Below, one piece after another: positions 1-7,583 of a stretch of 24,760 nucleotides of DNA. The stretch lies in NCBI GenBank assembly GCA_965657935.1, contig CBFHQE010000029.1, positions 1 to 24,760 of the forward strand, given 5' to 3'. A program made the translations under genes and the position numbers. Numbering within the stretch: position 1 is the first letter of the stretch; each line of letters begins with the position of its first letter. The stretch comes from Maricaulis sp965657935. Its GTDB lineage: Bacteria; Pseudomonadota; Alphaproteobacteria; Caulobacterales; Maricaulaceae. The notes below the pieces were generated by a model. It had not been told where the DNA came from and did no database searches. It saw nothing but the letters and a program-made list of their open reading frames with translations.

Positions 1-864
1 CTGATCGAGGCCCCTGCCCGCTCTCAACCGCATGCTCCAGAGAACGCGCCAATCATCCAACCCGGTGACAAGCCCGCTGTCCTGCATCCGCTCGGCGGCC
101 TGAAGCGCCCGTTCAGGATGGCCATTCAATGACAGGGCACGGGCGTAATCGCGCCAATATCGTCGCTCACCCGGCCAGCGTCGCAGCATCTCGTATGAAA
201 GAGTGATGGCCTCAGCCGTATCGAGGTAGCCACCTGATTGCTGCAAAAGCGCTTGATAGGAAAAACGAGCGATCTGTTCATTTGATGACTCCAACAACCA
301 TCGCAACCACAAATCGGCTTCCTCGTCCCGGCGCAATTCTCGGAGAACAGTCGACAGCGAGTAGAAGCCGCTCTTAGGACCGCCTTCAATCCCGGCATCA
401 CAAACCACGCGCTGATAGGCTGTCAACGCCGCGTGATATTCCTCCCGGAACCAGCGAAGAGTGCCGACCGCACGAAGCGATTGCCTCGCCTCCACCACAG
501 TCAGGGCGCCAGAAGAGACCGCCTCAATCAGATCCATTTCGGCGGCCCCGTACTCGTCCAGCGCGGCCCGGTCCAGCCCTCTCGCCTGAAGCAGTGCAGC
601 GCGATCCTCCACACTCAGGTCAACGCGTGAGAGCACGCTGGTAAGCCGTTGAATACGGTTCCGACGGGCTTGAGGGCCTGGCGCCTCTTCGGTCGGTTCA
701 ATCGCCTCAGCCACGCTGTCGGAAAGAACGACGCCTTGCCTGGCCTCGACAGGGTCGTAGGCCGGGCACACCTCTACCAGATGCGCCTCCAGATCGGCGG
801 TGGCCTGCGACTGCCCCACCGCCTGTGCCAGCCCCACAGCCAGCGCCATTCCCAACACGCTCAT
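1..864 (-). CDS. Third tandem TPR-like paralogue, partial (3' end outside window)
   Basis: The frame is open from an ATG at 864 to the window edge (288 codons seen), so the C-terminus is missing. I chose this ATG because a GAGGG lies just upstream and it follows the stop of the upstream gene by 23 bases, which suggests co-transcription. The first 25 residues are mildly hydrophobic (MSVLGMALAVGLAQAVGQSQ) and may form a weak signal peptide. No named domain is obvious, but the segment around residues 235-285 (RRWPGERRYWRDYARALSLNG) closely parallels segments of the two neighbouring secreted TPR proteins (ELWPEEKRYWSSWAALLARDG; ARWPDEKRNWTSYASLLAQTG). I infer a diverged member of the same helical-repeat family, secreted to the periplasm and possibly accessory to the nearby TonB system. 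The N-terminal half is poorly recognisable. Confidence 0.75.
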   Translation of the reverse strand, partial: MSVLGMALAVGLAQAVGQSQATADLEAHLVEVCPAYDPVEARQGVVLSDSVAEAIEPTEEAPGPQARRNRIQRLTSVLSRVDLSVEDRAALLQARGLDRAALDEYGAAEMDLIEAVSSGALTVVEARQSLRAVGTLRWFREEYHAALTAYQRVVCDAGIEGGPKSGFYSLSTVLRELRRDEEADLWLRWLLESSNEQIARFSYQALLQQSGGYLDTAEAITLSYEMLRRWPGERRYWRDYARALSLNGHPERALQAAERMQDSGLVTGLDDWRVLWSMRLRAGRGLDQ

Positions 865-887
865 CGCACCCTCATCTCAGCCCGTGC

Positions 888-2327
888 CTACAAAAACCCT
901 TGCCATTCCGGCAGGCGTTCGCCCAGGCGGTTGAAATAGGTTCCGCATTCGCTGGGCAGGTCAAATAGTCGGCGACCATCCTCGGTGAATTCTGTTTGTC
1001 GGGTCGCGACCGACCGACGTTCGGCCTCGAGCCAGTTTTCGCAGCCCTCGATATTGGTCGTATGGACAAAACGTTCGCCCTGGGCCTCGATGGCGATGCG
1101 GCGTTCGATGAAGTCGATCCATCCCTGTGCCGTGGCGCGTGAATATTCCCAACTCAGGGCCCGCTCAAAGGCGTCGATGGCGTCGAGCAGGTGGTCCTGT
1201 TCAAAACGCGAATTGCCGATCAGGGTCATGGTATCGCCGGGTCGCCGGATATTGCCCTGTTCCAGCGCCTGCTCGAACATGACCTCAGCCTCCGCGAACT
1301 GGCCACGCTGATACAGCGCCTCGCCAAGCGCTTCATAGTCCGGACCAAAACCGGTCGTCGTGGCGACACGGTGCAGGACCGGCAAGGCTCGGTCCCATTC
1401 GCGGGCCTGACGCCAGAAACCGGCCAGCATGCGCAAGTGTTCGGGCGTCTCCTCGACCCGGCCGGAGTTCAGCTCGCGGGAGAGAATATCACCGGCGCGA
1501 TAGGGGTATCCATTATAGGCATAATACTGGACCAGCCGGACCAGCTCATCATTCTCGGTCAGCAAGCCGTTGTTATACATGATAACATTGACGTTAAACG
1601 CCTCGACTTCCTGGCCATCGCGGGCCAGCAGGGCAGCCCAGCTGGACCAGTAGCGCTTCTCCTCGGGCCATAGCTCGACCATGTCCACGACAAGCGCGAG
1701 CTGCTCGTCCTGCATGTCCAGATTCTGGAAGTAGAAGAGCAGCAGGGAATAATGACGTTGTTGGCGGTTATCGGCGAGATCGAAGGCCTGGCGGGCGAAA
1801 GGCAGACCCGAGGCGAAATCCTCCATCTGGCCATAGGCCTGGGCCATGCGCATGGCGATGTCGGCGCTCAGCGGCGCCCCCATGGCCAAAGCGGTCTCGA
1901 TCAGCTGTGTTCCGCCCGCGTAATCGGCCTCGCCGATCAGCAACTGCCCGGAATTGAGCCGCAGCGAATTATTGGTCTCCTCGCCCAGGGCGTTCAGATT
2001 GATGGCCCGGCGCCAGTCGGTCACGGCGCGCAAGGGCTGTTCGAGCTCGTAATAAACCCGGCCGCGCAACTGCAACACGGTCGCTTCCTCGAAGGGCTGC
2101 AAACGCCCCTCCTCGAGCAGGGCGGAGTATCCATTGGCAGCATCCTGCCAGAGCCCTTCCTGCTCGGCCTCGATATAACGCAGGATCTGGTCGCCCACAC
2201 GCGGGCGCAGGACCTGGTTTTCTTCAGCGGTCTGGAATTCGTGAGCACTGACCGGTGCAACGGTCAGCAATAGCGCAATAACGCTGAAAACGCCGGACAC
2301 GCCGGCGCGACGGATCTGTCCAATCAT
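888..2327 (-). CDS. Secreted TPR-repeat protein (second paralogue)
   Basis: This is a 479-residue protein. The start is the ATG at 2327, with GGAGG five bases upstream; a GTG six bases earlier is possible but less well placed. A signal peptide is clear (MIGQIRRAGVSGVFSVIALLLTVAPVSA, cleavage about residue 28). The rest is helical with TPR-like pairs, for example LQLRGRVYYELEQPLRAVTDW near residue 80, ALGEALYQRGQFAEAEVMFEQAL and DTMTLIGNSRFEQDHLLDAIDAFERAL further on. The C-terminus carries two cysteines in a short non-repeat tail. The architecture matches the upstream gene at 2520-4037 along its whole length, so the two are tandem duplicates. It lies beyond the terminator of the TonB operon and so probably has its own promoter in 2334-2460. 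A periplasmic scaffold role tied to TonB is inferred from context only. Confidence 0.88.
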   Translation of the reverse strand: MIGQIRRAGVSGVFSVIALLLTVAPVSAHEFQTAEENQVLRPRVGDQILRYIEAEQEGLWQDAANGYSALLEEGRLQPFEEATVLQLRGRVYYELEQPLRAVTDWRRAINLNALGEETNNSLRLNSGQLLIGEADYAGGTQLIETALAMGAPLSADIAMRMAQAYGQMEDFASGLPFARQAFDLADNRQQRHYSLLLFYFQNLDMQDEQLALVVDMVELWPEEKRYWSSWAALLARDGQEVEAFNVNVIMYNNGLLTENDELVRLVQYYAYNGYPYRAGDILSRELNSGRVEETPEHLRMLAGFWRQAREWDRALPVLHRVATTTGFGPDYEALGEALYQRGQFAEAEVMFEQALEQGNIRRPGDTMTLIGNSRFEQDHLLDAIDAFERALSWEYSRATAQGWIDFIERRIAIEAQGERFVHTTNIEGCENWLEAERRSVATRQTEFTEDGRRLFDLPSECGTYFNRLGERLPEWQGFL

Positions 2328-2464
2328 AGGCACCTCCCCAATTCATGACACGAACTCCCCAGCCCCGGTACATGCTGTCATGATGTGGAAAGCCTCGCGT
2401 CATGTGATGGCGAGAATAAGGCGCGTCTAAATTGCAAAAAGTGAACAGTGTATACCCAACATAG

Positions 2465-2494
2465 AAAAACGCCCCGGCCTGAACCGGGGCGTTT
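2465..2494 (-). terminator. Rho-independent terminator of the TonB operon
   Basis: An 11-bp perfect inverted repeat (2467-2477 with 2484-2494, AAACGCCCCGG arms, 6-base loop) is followed on the minus strand by a run of T. It lies 25 bases after the stop of the TPR gene at 2520, so it should end the TonB-ExbBD-TPR transcript. Confidence 0.88.
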
Positions 2495-2519
2495 ATCTTT
2501 TCAGCATCCGTTTTACAGC

Positions 2520-4037
2520 TTAGCCGTTATCGGCATCCGCCGCCGCGTCATTGGACGCAACCTCACTGATCGCCTGTCCACGCGAGTTGAAGAACGGCTG
2601 ACAGCGTTCCGGAACATTGATCTGGACATTGCCTTCCTCATCGACATCACCGAACAGTCGTGCGGTGGTGACGAGGTCGGTCACGGTGAAGCCACACTCG
2701 TCACGGGCAATCTGGCGGCGCAGGAGGGCACGATCGGCCTCACCATTGATCTCGGCGCGAATGAAGGTTGCCCAACCGTTTGACGTCTGGCGGGCATAGG
2801 GATAGCGCGAACCTTCCTGGAAGGCGGCAATCGCGGACTGGCGACGCCCCAGCTCGTAACGCACGGTGCCAAGCAGGTTCCAGGTGTCACCCGGACGGTT
2901 GATGCCGCCACGGTTGAGGGCTTCCTGGAAAGCGGTCTCGGCTTCGGACAGCTGATCTTCCTGATACAGCGCCTCGGCCAGCTTGACCCAGTCATCCCCT
3001 TCACCCGTCAGCTGTGCCAGCTGACGCAGAACCGGAATGGCCCGTTCCCACTCACGCGACTGACGCCACATATTGGCCAGCAGGTTCAGATTGCCCTGGT
3101 CACGATCGACCCGGCCCGCATTCATTTCCCGCTCGAGAATAACCGCACCGCGGTAAGGGTATTCAAAGAAGGAATAATACTGGGCGACCCGCTCGATCTC
3201 CGGGCCTTCATTGAGCATGCCATTGATGTACATGATCTTGTTGGCTTCAAACGCGTCGGTCTCGCGACCCGTCTGGGCCAGGAGGGAAGCGTAGGAGGTC
3301 CAGTTGCGCTTTTCATCGGGCCAGCGCGCGACCATCGCCTCGACGATCTCCATCTGCTGCGTGACCATGTCAAGCTGCTGATAGTAGAAGAGCATCAGCG
3401 AATAATCGCCACGTGTGCGTTCAGCGAACGGGCGCAATTCCCAGAAGGCTTCCGCCCAGCGCAGACCATCGCGGTAACGCTCGGCCTGTGCATAGGCCTG
3501 GGACAGCATGCGGGCCAGTGGCGCGGTGATAATATCCTCACCGGCATCACGGATGGCCACTTCAAGGGTGCTGATGCCCTGATCATACTGGCCTTCGGTA
3601 ATGTATAGCTGGCCAATATTGATGCGCAGGTTTGCGATCTCGGACGTCAGCATGGCGCCGGTCGTGATCGCAGTCTCCCAATCGGTAATCGCGCGCTGAA
3701 CCTGTTCAAGTTCGTAATAGGCGCGACCCCGCATCTGCAGAGCAATCGAGCGTTCGTATGGATTGATGCTGTTGTTGGTCAAGGCGCGGTTCAGCGTCTG
3801 GACAGACTCTGAAAAGAGCTCCTCGGCCTGCTGGGTCTGCGCTTCAAGCACGATTTCACCGATCGCAGCAGAGAAGACACGTTCCGCTGCATCTTCCTCG
3901 GACTGCTCGGCATCGCGGCGGTTACGCCGCTGCGCGTCAGCGTCGGAGACGGCCGTACCCACCAGAATACCGGCGAGGACGATCATCGACGCAGAACGCG
4001 CGAATTTCGTCAGATCGAAACCGTTTAAACGGGTCAT
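2520..4037 (-). CDS. Secreted TPR-repeat protein, last gene of the TonB operon
   Basis: This is a 505-residue protein. The start is the ATG at 4037, preceded by AAGGAG at a good distance; an in-frame ATG at 4052 would add five residues. The signal peptide is MTRLNGFDLTKFARSASMIVLAGILVGTAVSDADA, cleaved near residue 35 and followed by an Arg/Asp/Glu-rich stretch. Several TPR-like units follow (LQMRGRAYYELEQVQRAITDW; LAEALYQEDQLSEAETAFQEAL; NLLGTVRYELGRRQSAIAAFQEG), and the tail has two cysteines and an Asp/Ala-rich end. A TPR protein after exbB-exbD-tonB is the established arrangement in TonB2/TtpC-type clusters of marine gammaproteobacteria, where it is periplasmic and assists TonB-dependent transport. 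It lies 116-131 bases after tonB and ends at a strong terminator, so it is most likely the last cistron. Confidence 0.9.
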   Translation of the reverse strand: MTRLNGFDLTKFARSASMIVLAGILVGTAVSDADAQRRNRRDAEQSEEDAAERVFSAAIGEIVLEAQTQQAEELFSESVQTLNRALTNNSINPYERSIALQMRGRAYYELEQVQRAITDWETAITTGAMLTSEIANLRINIGQLYITEGQYDQGISTLEVAIRDAGEDIITAPLARMLSQAYAQAERYRDGLRWAEAFWELRPFAERTRGDYSLMLFYYQQLDMVTQQMEIVEAMVARWPDEKRNWTSYASLLAQTGRETDAFEANKIMYINGMLNEGPEIERVAQYYSFFEYPYRGAVILEREMNAGRVDRDQGNLNLLANMWRQSREWERAIPVLRQLAQLTGEGDDWVKLAEALYQEDQLSEAETAFQEALNRGGINRPGDTWNLLGTVRYELGRRQSAIAAFQEGSRYPYARQTSNGWATFIRAEINGEADRALLRRQIARDECGFTVTDLVTTARLFGDVDEEGNVQINVPERCQPFFNSRGQAISEVASNDAAADADNG

Positions 4038-4129
4038 CGATGGCTCCTTCATACCAGTCCCTCTCCCTGGACCAGTGCTTTCTGGCGCCTCGGCATCGTC
4101 ACAGGGACGAACCGCGGGCCGGAAGATGA

Positions 4130-4156
4130 GGTGGTCCGCCCGAAGACAAGACCACC
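4130..4156 (-). other. Intercistronic stem-loop between tonB and the TPR gene
   Basis: A perfect 7-bp inverted repeat (GGTGGTC at 4130-4136 with GACCACC at 4150-4156) has a 13-base loop holding CTTCGG on the minus strand. No T-run follows, so it is more likely an RNA-processing or stability hairpin, or partial attenuation, than a full terminator. Confidence 0.4.
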
Positions 4157-4168
4157 CCTGACTACATC

Positions 4169-4786
4169 TTAATCCGCAAGCTCGAAGTTGAACTGGGTCT
4201 CCACGCCGCGACGGGCAACAGGAACACCATTCTCAACCTTGGGATTATAACGCCAGCGTTCCACCGCACGGATCGAAGCACGTTCGAACATGGAGCTGGA
4301 ACAGTTCATGATCGTGACATTGGTCGGCGTGCCGTCCGGTGTCACATCAAAACGAACAGCACAGATACCTTCAACACCCCGTTCCGCAGCGCGCGGCGGG
4401 TATTGCGGCTCGATACGAACCAGCGGCTGGGCATCACGGTCAGAGACCGAGAAGCTGACGCTGTCAGAACCAAGCTGCGGCGTGTCGAATTCCGGGATCT
4501 GTCCGACAATGGTGTCGAGACCTTCGGTCGGCTGTTCAGCGGCCTGGCGTTCAATCTGCGGCGGCGGCGGCGGCGGATCAATCTGATCCACATCGTCAAT
4601 CGTGGTGTCACGACGACGCGCTTCCACCTCAGCAACCTCGTCATTGATCGAGATGCGCAGCGTATCGCCAGCATCTTCAATCTCGACCTCATCAGGAATG
4701 ATGAGATTGTACATGACGATGAAGAGAGCCACTGTCACCAGTGCTGCGATCGGGACGCCGAGGACGAGACGAACAATACTACCCAT
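4169..4786 (-). CDS. tonB: TonB family energy-transducing protein
   Basis: TonB couples the proton-motive force harvested by ExbB/ExbD to outer-membrane receptors. The 205-residue product starts at the ATG at 4786 behind AGGAGAGG. It has a cytoplasmic N-tip and one membrane anchor (about residues 7-30, VLGVPIAALVTVALFIVMYNLII), an acidic periplasmic linker with a run of six prolines (about residue 71), and a classical C-terminal TonB domain of about 90 residues. That domain includes PLVRIEPQYPPRAAERGVEG, VRFDVTPDGTPTNVTIMNCS and AVERWRYNPKVENG. The linker is short and lacks the long Glu-Pro/Lys-Pro repeats of E. coli TonB, as in the TonB2 subgroup. It follows the second exbD by 11 bases, so it is in the same operon. 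Confidence 0.95.
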   Translation of the reverse strand: MGSIVRLVLGVPIAALVTVALFIVMYNLIIPDEVEIEDAGDTLRISINDEVAEVEARRRDTTIDDVDQIDPPPPPPQIERQAAEQPTEGLDTIVGQIPEFDTPQLGSDSVSFSVSDRDAQPLVRIEPQYPPRAAERGVEGICAVRFDVTPDGTPTNVTIMNCSSSMFERASIRAVERWRYNPKVENGVPVARRGVETQFNFELAD

Positions 4787-4797
4787 TATTCCTCTCC

Positions 4798-5202
4798 TTA
4801 TTCCTGCAGGGTCGAGATCGTGACATCAACACCCATGTCCAGGAGCAGGTCCTGAACATCGAGGATGACGCCGATATCGGCCTCTTCATCGCCTTGAATG
4901 GTGGCACGTGCGCGCGGGTTCTCTTGCAGAAGCTGCTCGATGACCGGACGCATTTCAGCCATATCATAGGCGCGGCGGTTGACCCAGATCTCGCTCTCCG
5001 CCGTGACGGCGACGAGCATGGACGGGTTGAGATCGTCTTGCGTCAGGGCTTCGGGGCGGAGCGGATCCACACCTGGTTCCTTGATGAAGACGGACGTGAC
5101 GATAAAGAAGATGAGGAGGATGAAGACGACGTCCAGCATGGGCGTCATATCCAGTTCAACATCACTTTCGTCTGTTGATACTCGGCTAGTGCGACGAGCC
5201 AT
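4798..5202 (-). CDS. exbD: ExbD/TolR family proton-channel subunit (second copy)
   Basis: This 134-residue ExbD/TolR protein starts at the ATG at 5202 behind GGGGAGGTGAG, an excellent ribosome site. A short cytoplasmic N-terminus is followed by a single membrane helix (DMTPMLDVVFILLIFFIVTSV). The essential channel aspartate of the family is at residue 24 (PMLD). The periplasmic domain follows, including ILDVQDLLLDMGVDVTISTLQE at the end. Family knowledge places it as an ExbB partner that uses protonation of this aspartate to drive TonB. It differs clearly from the first ExbD in its periplasmic part, so it is not a recent duplicate. It lies 16 bases after the first exbD and 11 before tonB. Confidence 0.94.
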   Translation of the reverse strand: MARRTSRVSTDESDVELDMTPMLDVVFILLIFFIVTSVFIKEPGVDPLRPEALTQDDLNPSMLVAVTAESEIWVNRRAYDMAEMRPVIEQLLQENPRARATIQGDEEADIGVILDVQDLLLDMGVDVTISTLQE

Positions 5203-5218
5203 TAACTCACCTCCCCGG

Positions 5219-5632
5219 CTATTGCTGTTGACCGCTTGCGCGGGTCAGCGACACCGGCACGCTAGCAGCGCTCATATCATCCCAAATCCGAACAATGATG
5301 CCGTGGGAGGCTTCATCATTGGCTTCGATCAGAACAGCACTGCCGGCAGACTCGGCACGGAAACGGTTCACGGCTGAAATCACGCGGTCGACATCGGTCC
5401 GGACGCGGTTGACGAAGATATTATTGTCTTCGTCGACCTGGACCACGATCGGCGGCGGTGCATCCGAATCCGGCGGATCATCAGATTCCGGCGGCGGCTG
5501 CATGTTGATTCCTTCCTCATTGAGGAAAGTAGCCGTGACGATGAAGAAGATCAGGAGAATGAAGACGATGTCGAGCATCGGCGTCATGTTTACTTCAGCC
5601 TGATCATCTCCCTGTTGCTTACGACGACGCAT
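5219..5632 (-). CDS. exbD: ExbD/TolR family proton-channel subunit (first copy)
   Basis: This 137-residue ExbD/TolR protein starts at the ATG at 5632, two bases after the exbB stop, which implies tight translational coupling. The N-terminus is basic (MRRRKQQ) and cytoplasmic. It is followed by NMTPMLDIVFILLIFFIVTA with the channel aspartate at residue 21. An unusual periplasmic stretch rich in proline and aspartate (PPPESDDPPDSDAPPP, about residues 46-62) precedes the folded domain. The C-terminus ends in a polar tail. The acidic, Pro-rich insert distinguishes it from the second copy and could act as a spacer or contact for TonB; this is inference. Two different ExbDs beside one ExbB suggests a mixed ExbD dimer. 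Confidence 0.94.
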   Translation of the reverse strand: MRRRKQQGDDQAEVNMTPMLDIVFILLIFFIVTATFLNEEGINMQPPPESDDPPDSDAPPPIVVQVDEDNNIFVNRVRTDVDRVISAVNRFRAESAGSAVLIEANDEASHGIIVRIWDDMSAASVPVSLTRASGQQQ

Positions 5633-5634
5633 GG

Positions 5635-6162
5635 CTAGCTCTCCTCAATTTCGAGATCGCTGGCGAGAACCGCTACGCGGCGCTTTGCCATTCGCTCGAG
5701 GTAATTGGCGAGGATGAGCCCCGAAAGGGACGCAACCATGCCAGCCATGGTCGGGATCGTCGCGCGGGATACACCGGCCGACATGGCCTGAGCATCCGAC
5801 GATCCTGAGATCGACATGATGTCGAAGACTGAAACCATACCGGTCACTGTCCCCAACAATCCGAAAAGCGGCGCTACAGCGACGAGCGTCTTGATAAGCT
5901 CGACATTCTGATCGGCGCTAGCCTTGACCTCCGAGATGAGTTGGTCGCGGATCGCATGTGCATACCAAGTTTTCTTGTCTGCACGTGCTGCCCACTCCCG
6001 CTTCGCCCTGTCCGCATCGCCCTTTTGGGCGAAGAAGAAGTAAGCGAAGCGCTCGAGCATGAAGGCCCACATAATAAAGGTCGTGAACATGATTACGACC
6101 AATACGGGGCCCCCGCGTTCGAGGAACTCCTGAAGGCCGGAATATACGGCCTGGAAATCCAT
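5635..6162 (-). CDS. exbB: ExbB/TolQ family proton-channel protein
   Basis: This is a 175-residue MotA/TolQ/ExbB-family protein with its start at the ATG at 6162 behind GGAGGAAG. Three membrane helices are visible: about residues 18-40 (PVLVVIMFTTFIMWAFMLERF), 90-115 (VELIKTLVAVAPLFGLLGTVTGMVSVFDIM) and 130-158 (ATIPTMAGMVASLSGLILANYLERMA). The conserved LFGLLGTVTGM segment that lines the family channel is intact. It forms the inner-membrane pentamer around the ExbD dimer and powers TonB. Its short length fits the ExbB2 type found in TtpC-containing clusters. It lies 14 bases after the large ExbB-like gene. Confidence 0.95.
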   Translation of the reverse strand: MDFQAVYSGLQEFLERGGPVLVVIMFTTFIMWAFMLERFAYFFFAQKGDADRAKREWAARADKKTWYAHAIRDQLISEVKASADQNVELIKTLVAVAPLFGLLGTVTGMVSVFDIMSISGSSDAQAMSAGVSRATIPTMAGMVASLSGLILANYLERMAKRRVAVLASDLEIEES

Positions 6163-6176
6163 CGTGCTTCCTCCGA

Positions 6177-7559
6177 TCAGCCGTTGGACTCTTCAGCGTG
6201 ACGGGCAACCATGCCTGCCGCCTGCTCTTCCAGAACAGCCTGAACGCCACGGGCGAAGCTGGCTGCGAAGCTGTGAATGAACAGCAGCGGAATGGCAGCA
6301 ATAAGGCCGAGAACCGTGGTCATGAGAGCTTCCGAGATACCGCCAGCCATCACTTTCGGGTCACCCGTACCGAACAGGGTGATCTGAGTGAAGGTCTTGA
6401 TCATACCGGTAACCGTACCGAGCAGACCCATCAGCGGGGCAATACCGGCTGCCAGCTTCAGGAAGTTGAGACCAAAGTCGAGCTTCGGCGTTTCCTGCAG
6501 GATGGCATTGTCGAGCTTCAGCTCGATGGTTTCGGTGTCACGATCCTTGACGGATTCATAAGCCTTCATGACGCGGCCAAGCGGGTTGTTGCCAGCTTTG
6601 GTCTTGCGCTTCTGACCATTCACAGCCGCTTGCGTCGTGAACAGCATGAAGATGCGGAACACACCGAAAGCACCGGAGAATGCCAGCAGGCCAATGATGA
6701 ACAGGCCAACAGTGCCGGACTGGTCAATACGCTCGTTCAGGTTCGGAACGTCCTTGTAGATCTCGAGAAGCGGGCCACGAGACGGGTCAAGAACACCCAT
6801 GACAACTTCACCCGGATCTGCGCTGTACAGAGCAGAAGCACCGGCAGCGAACTGTGCCGGGGGCTGACGGGCAAGGTCGGCCAGACGCCACTCATTGGTG
6901 GTGTCTTCCTGGGACCACTGCGCGAAACGCTGGTTGTTGTTGTGGTTCGAGAAGGCCACAAACGGACCAACGCGGGTTACCGAAACCGGCTCGCCGCTAT
7001 TCACGCCGAAGACCACAGAGTTGAAGGTCACAACCGAACGCTGGTGGATCATTTCCTCGATCACACGGCGCGGAATGAAGTCCAGCTCTTCGCGGGTTGG
7101 CAAAACGTTCGAGCTCGCCAGAGCTTCCAGGGCGTCAGCGCGACCCGGGAACTGTGCGGAAACAATCGAACCGTTGATGACGGCCGCAAATTCACCGGCA
7201 ACCTGGCGAGCGGTACCAAAGACCTCACCGAACGCACCCTGGCGCTGGCGAAGAATGTCGGCCTGCTCGTCAATCGCAACCTGATTGGCTTCGTACTGGT
7301 TAGTCAGCTGATCAGCCTGGCGCTCAAGAGACGACAGTTCGCCGCGCGCGGTCGACAGCAAAGCCTGCTGCTGATTGCGCGAGCTCTGGAACTCGTTCAG
7401 TCGCTGTTGATTTTCCTGGCTGGCTTCACGCGTGTCCTGACGGACCCGGTTCAGCAGCTCGTTAAGGGAAGTCGCTGGCTGCGTCTGTGCAAATGCGCCA
7501 GCGGTCATAGCAACGCCCATGGATACGGCAGCTGCGAGAAGTTTCATCGTCGTTTTCAT
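6177..7559 (-). CDS. Large ExbB-like protein of TtpC type (periplasmic domain plus MotA/TolQ/ExbB domain)
   Basis: The 460-residue product starts at the ATG at 7559 behind GGAGAG. Order of parts: signal peptide (MKTTMKLLAAAVSMGVAMTAGAFA), long Gln/Glu/Arg-rich coiled coil (about residues 30-130), a periplasmic domain of about 150 residues, a membrane helix near 280-305 (TVGLFIIGLLAFSGAFGVF), a cytoplasmic loop, and a C-terminal ExbB domain with LAAGIAPLMGLLGTVTGMIKTF and a last helix LMTTVLGLIAAIPLLF. In Vibrio and Shewanella, TtpC has this plan and is required with TonB2, ExbB2 and ExbD2 for iron-siderophore uptake; it is thought to bridge the channel to the periplasm. The stop is 14 bases before exbB. 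Equivalence to TtpC rests on architecture and order, not on a search. Confidence 0.93.
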   Translation of the reverse strand: MKTTMKLLAAAVSMGVAMTAGAFAQTQPATSLNELLNRVRQDTREASQENQQRLNEFQSSRNQQQALLSTARGELSSLERQADQLTNQYEANQVAIDEQADILRQRQGAFGEVFGTARQVAGEFAAVINGSIVSAQFPGRADALEALASSNVLPTREELDFIPRRVIEEMIHQRSVVTFNSVVFGVNSGEPVSVTRVGPFVAFSNHNNNQRFAQWSQEDTTNEWRLADLARQPPAQFAAGASALYSADPGEVVMGVLDPSRGPLLEIYKDVPNLNERIDQSGTVGLFIIGLLAFSGAFGVFRIFMLFTTQAAVNGQKRKTKAGNNPLGRVMKAYESVKDRDTETIELKLDNAILQETPKLDFGLNFLKLAAGIAPLMGLLGTVTGMIKTFTQITLFGTGDPKVMAGGISEALMTTVLGLIAAIPLLFIHSFAASFARGVQAVLEEQAAGMVARHAEESNG

Positions 7560-7583
7560 CGTTCTACTCTCCGTACCTGACCG

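Noticed and set aside
6198..7580. 460-codon plus-strand open frame opposite the TtpC-like gene
   Set aside because: It mirrors the real minus-strand gene, has no signal, domain or ribosome site, and its composition is that of a complement of codon-biased high-GC sequence.
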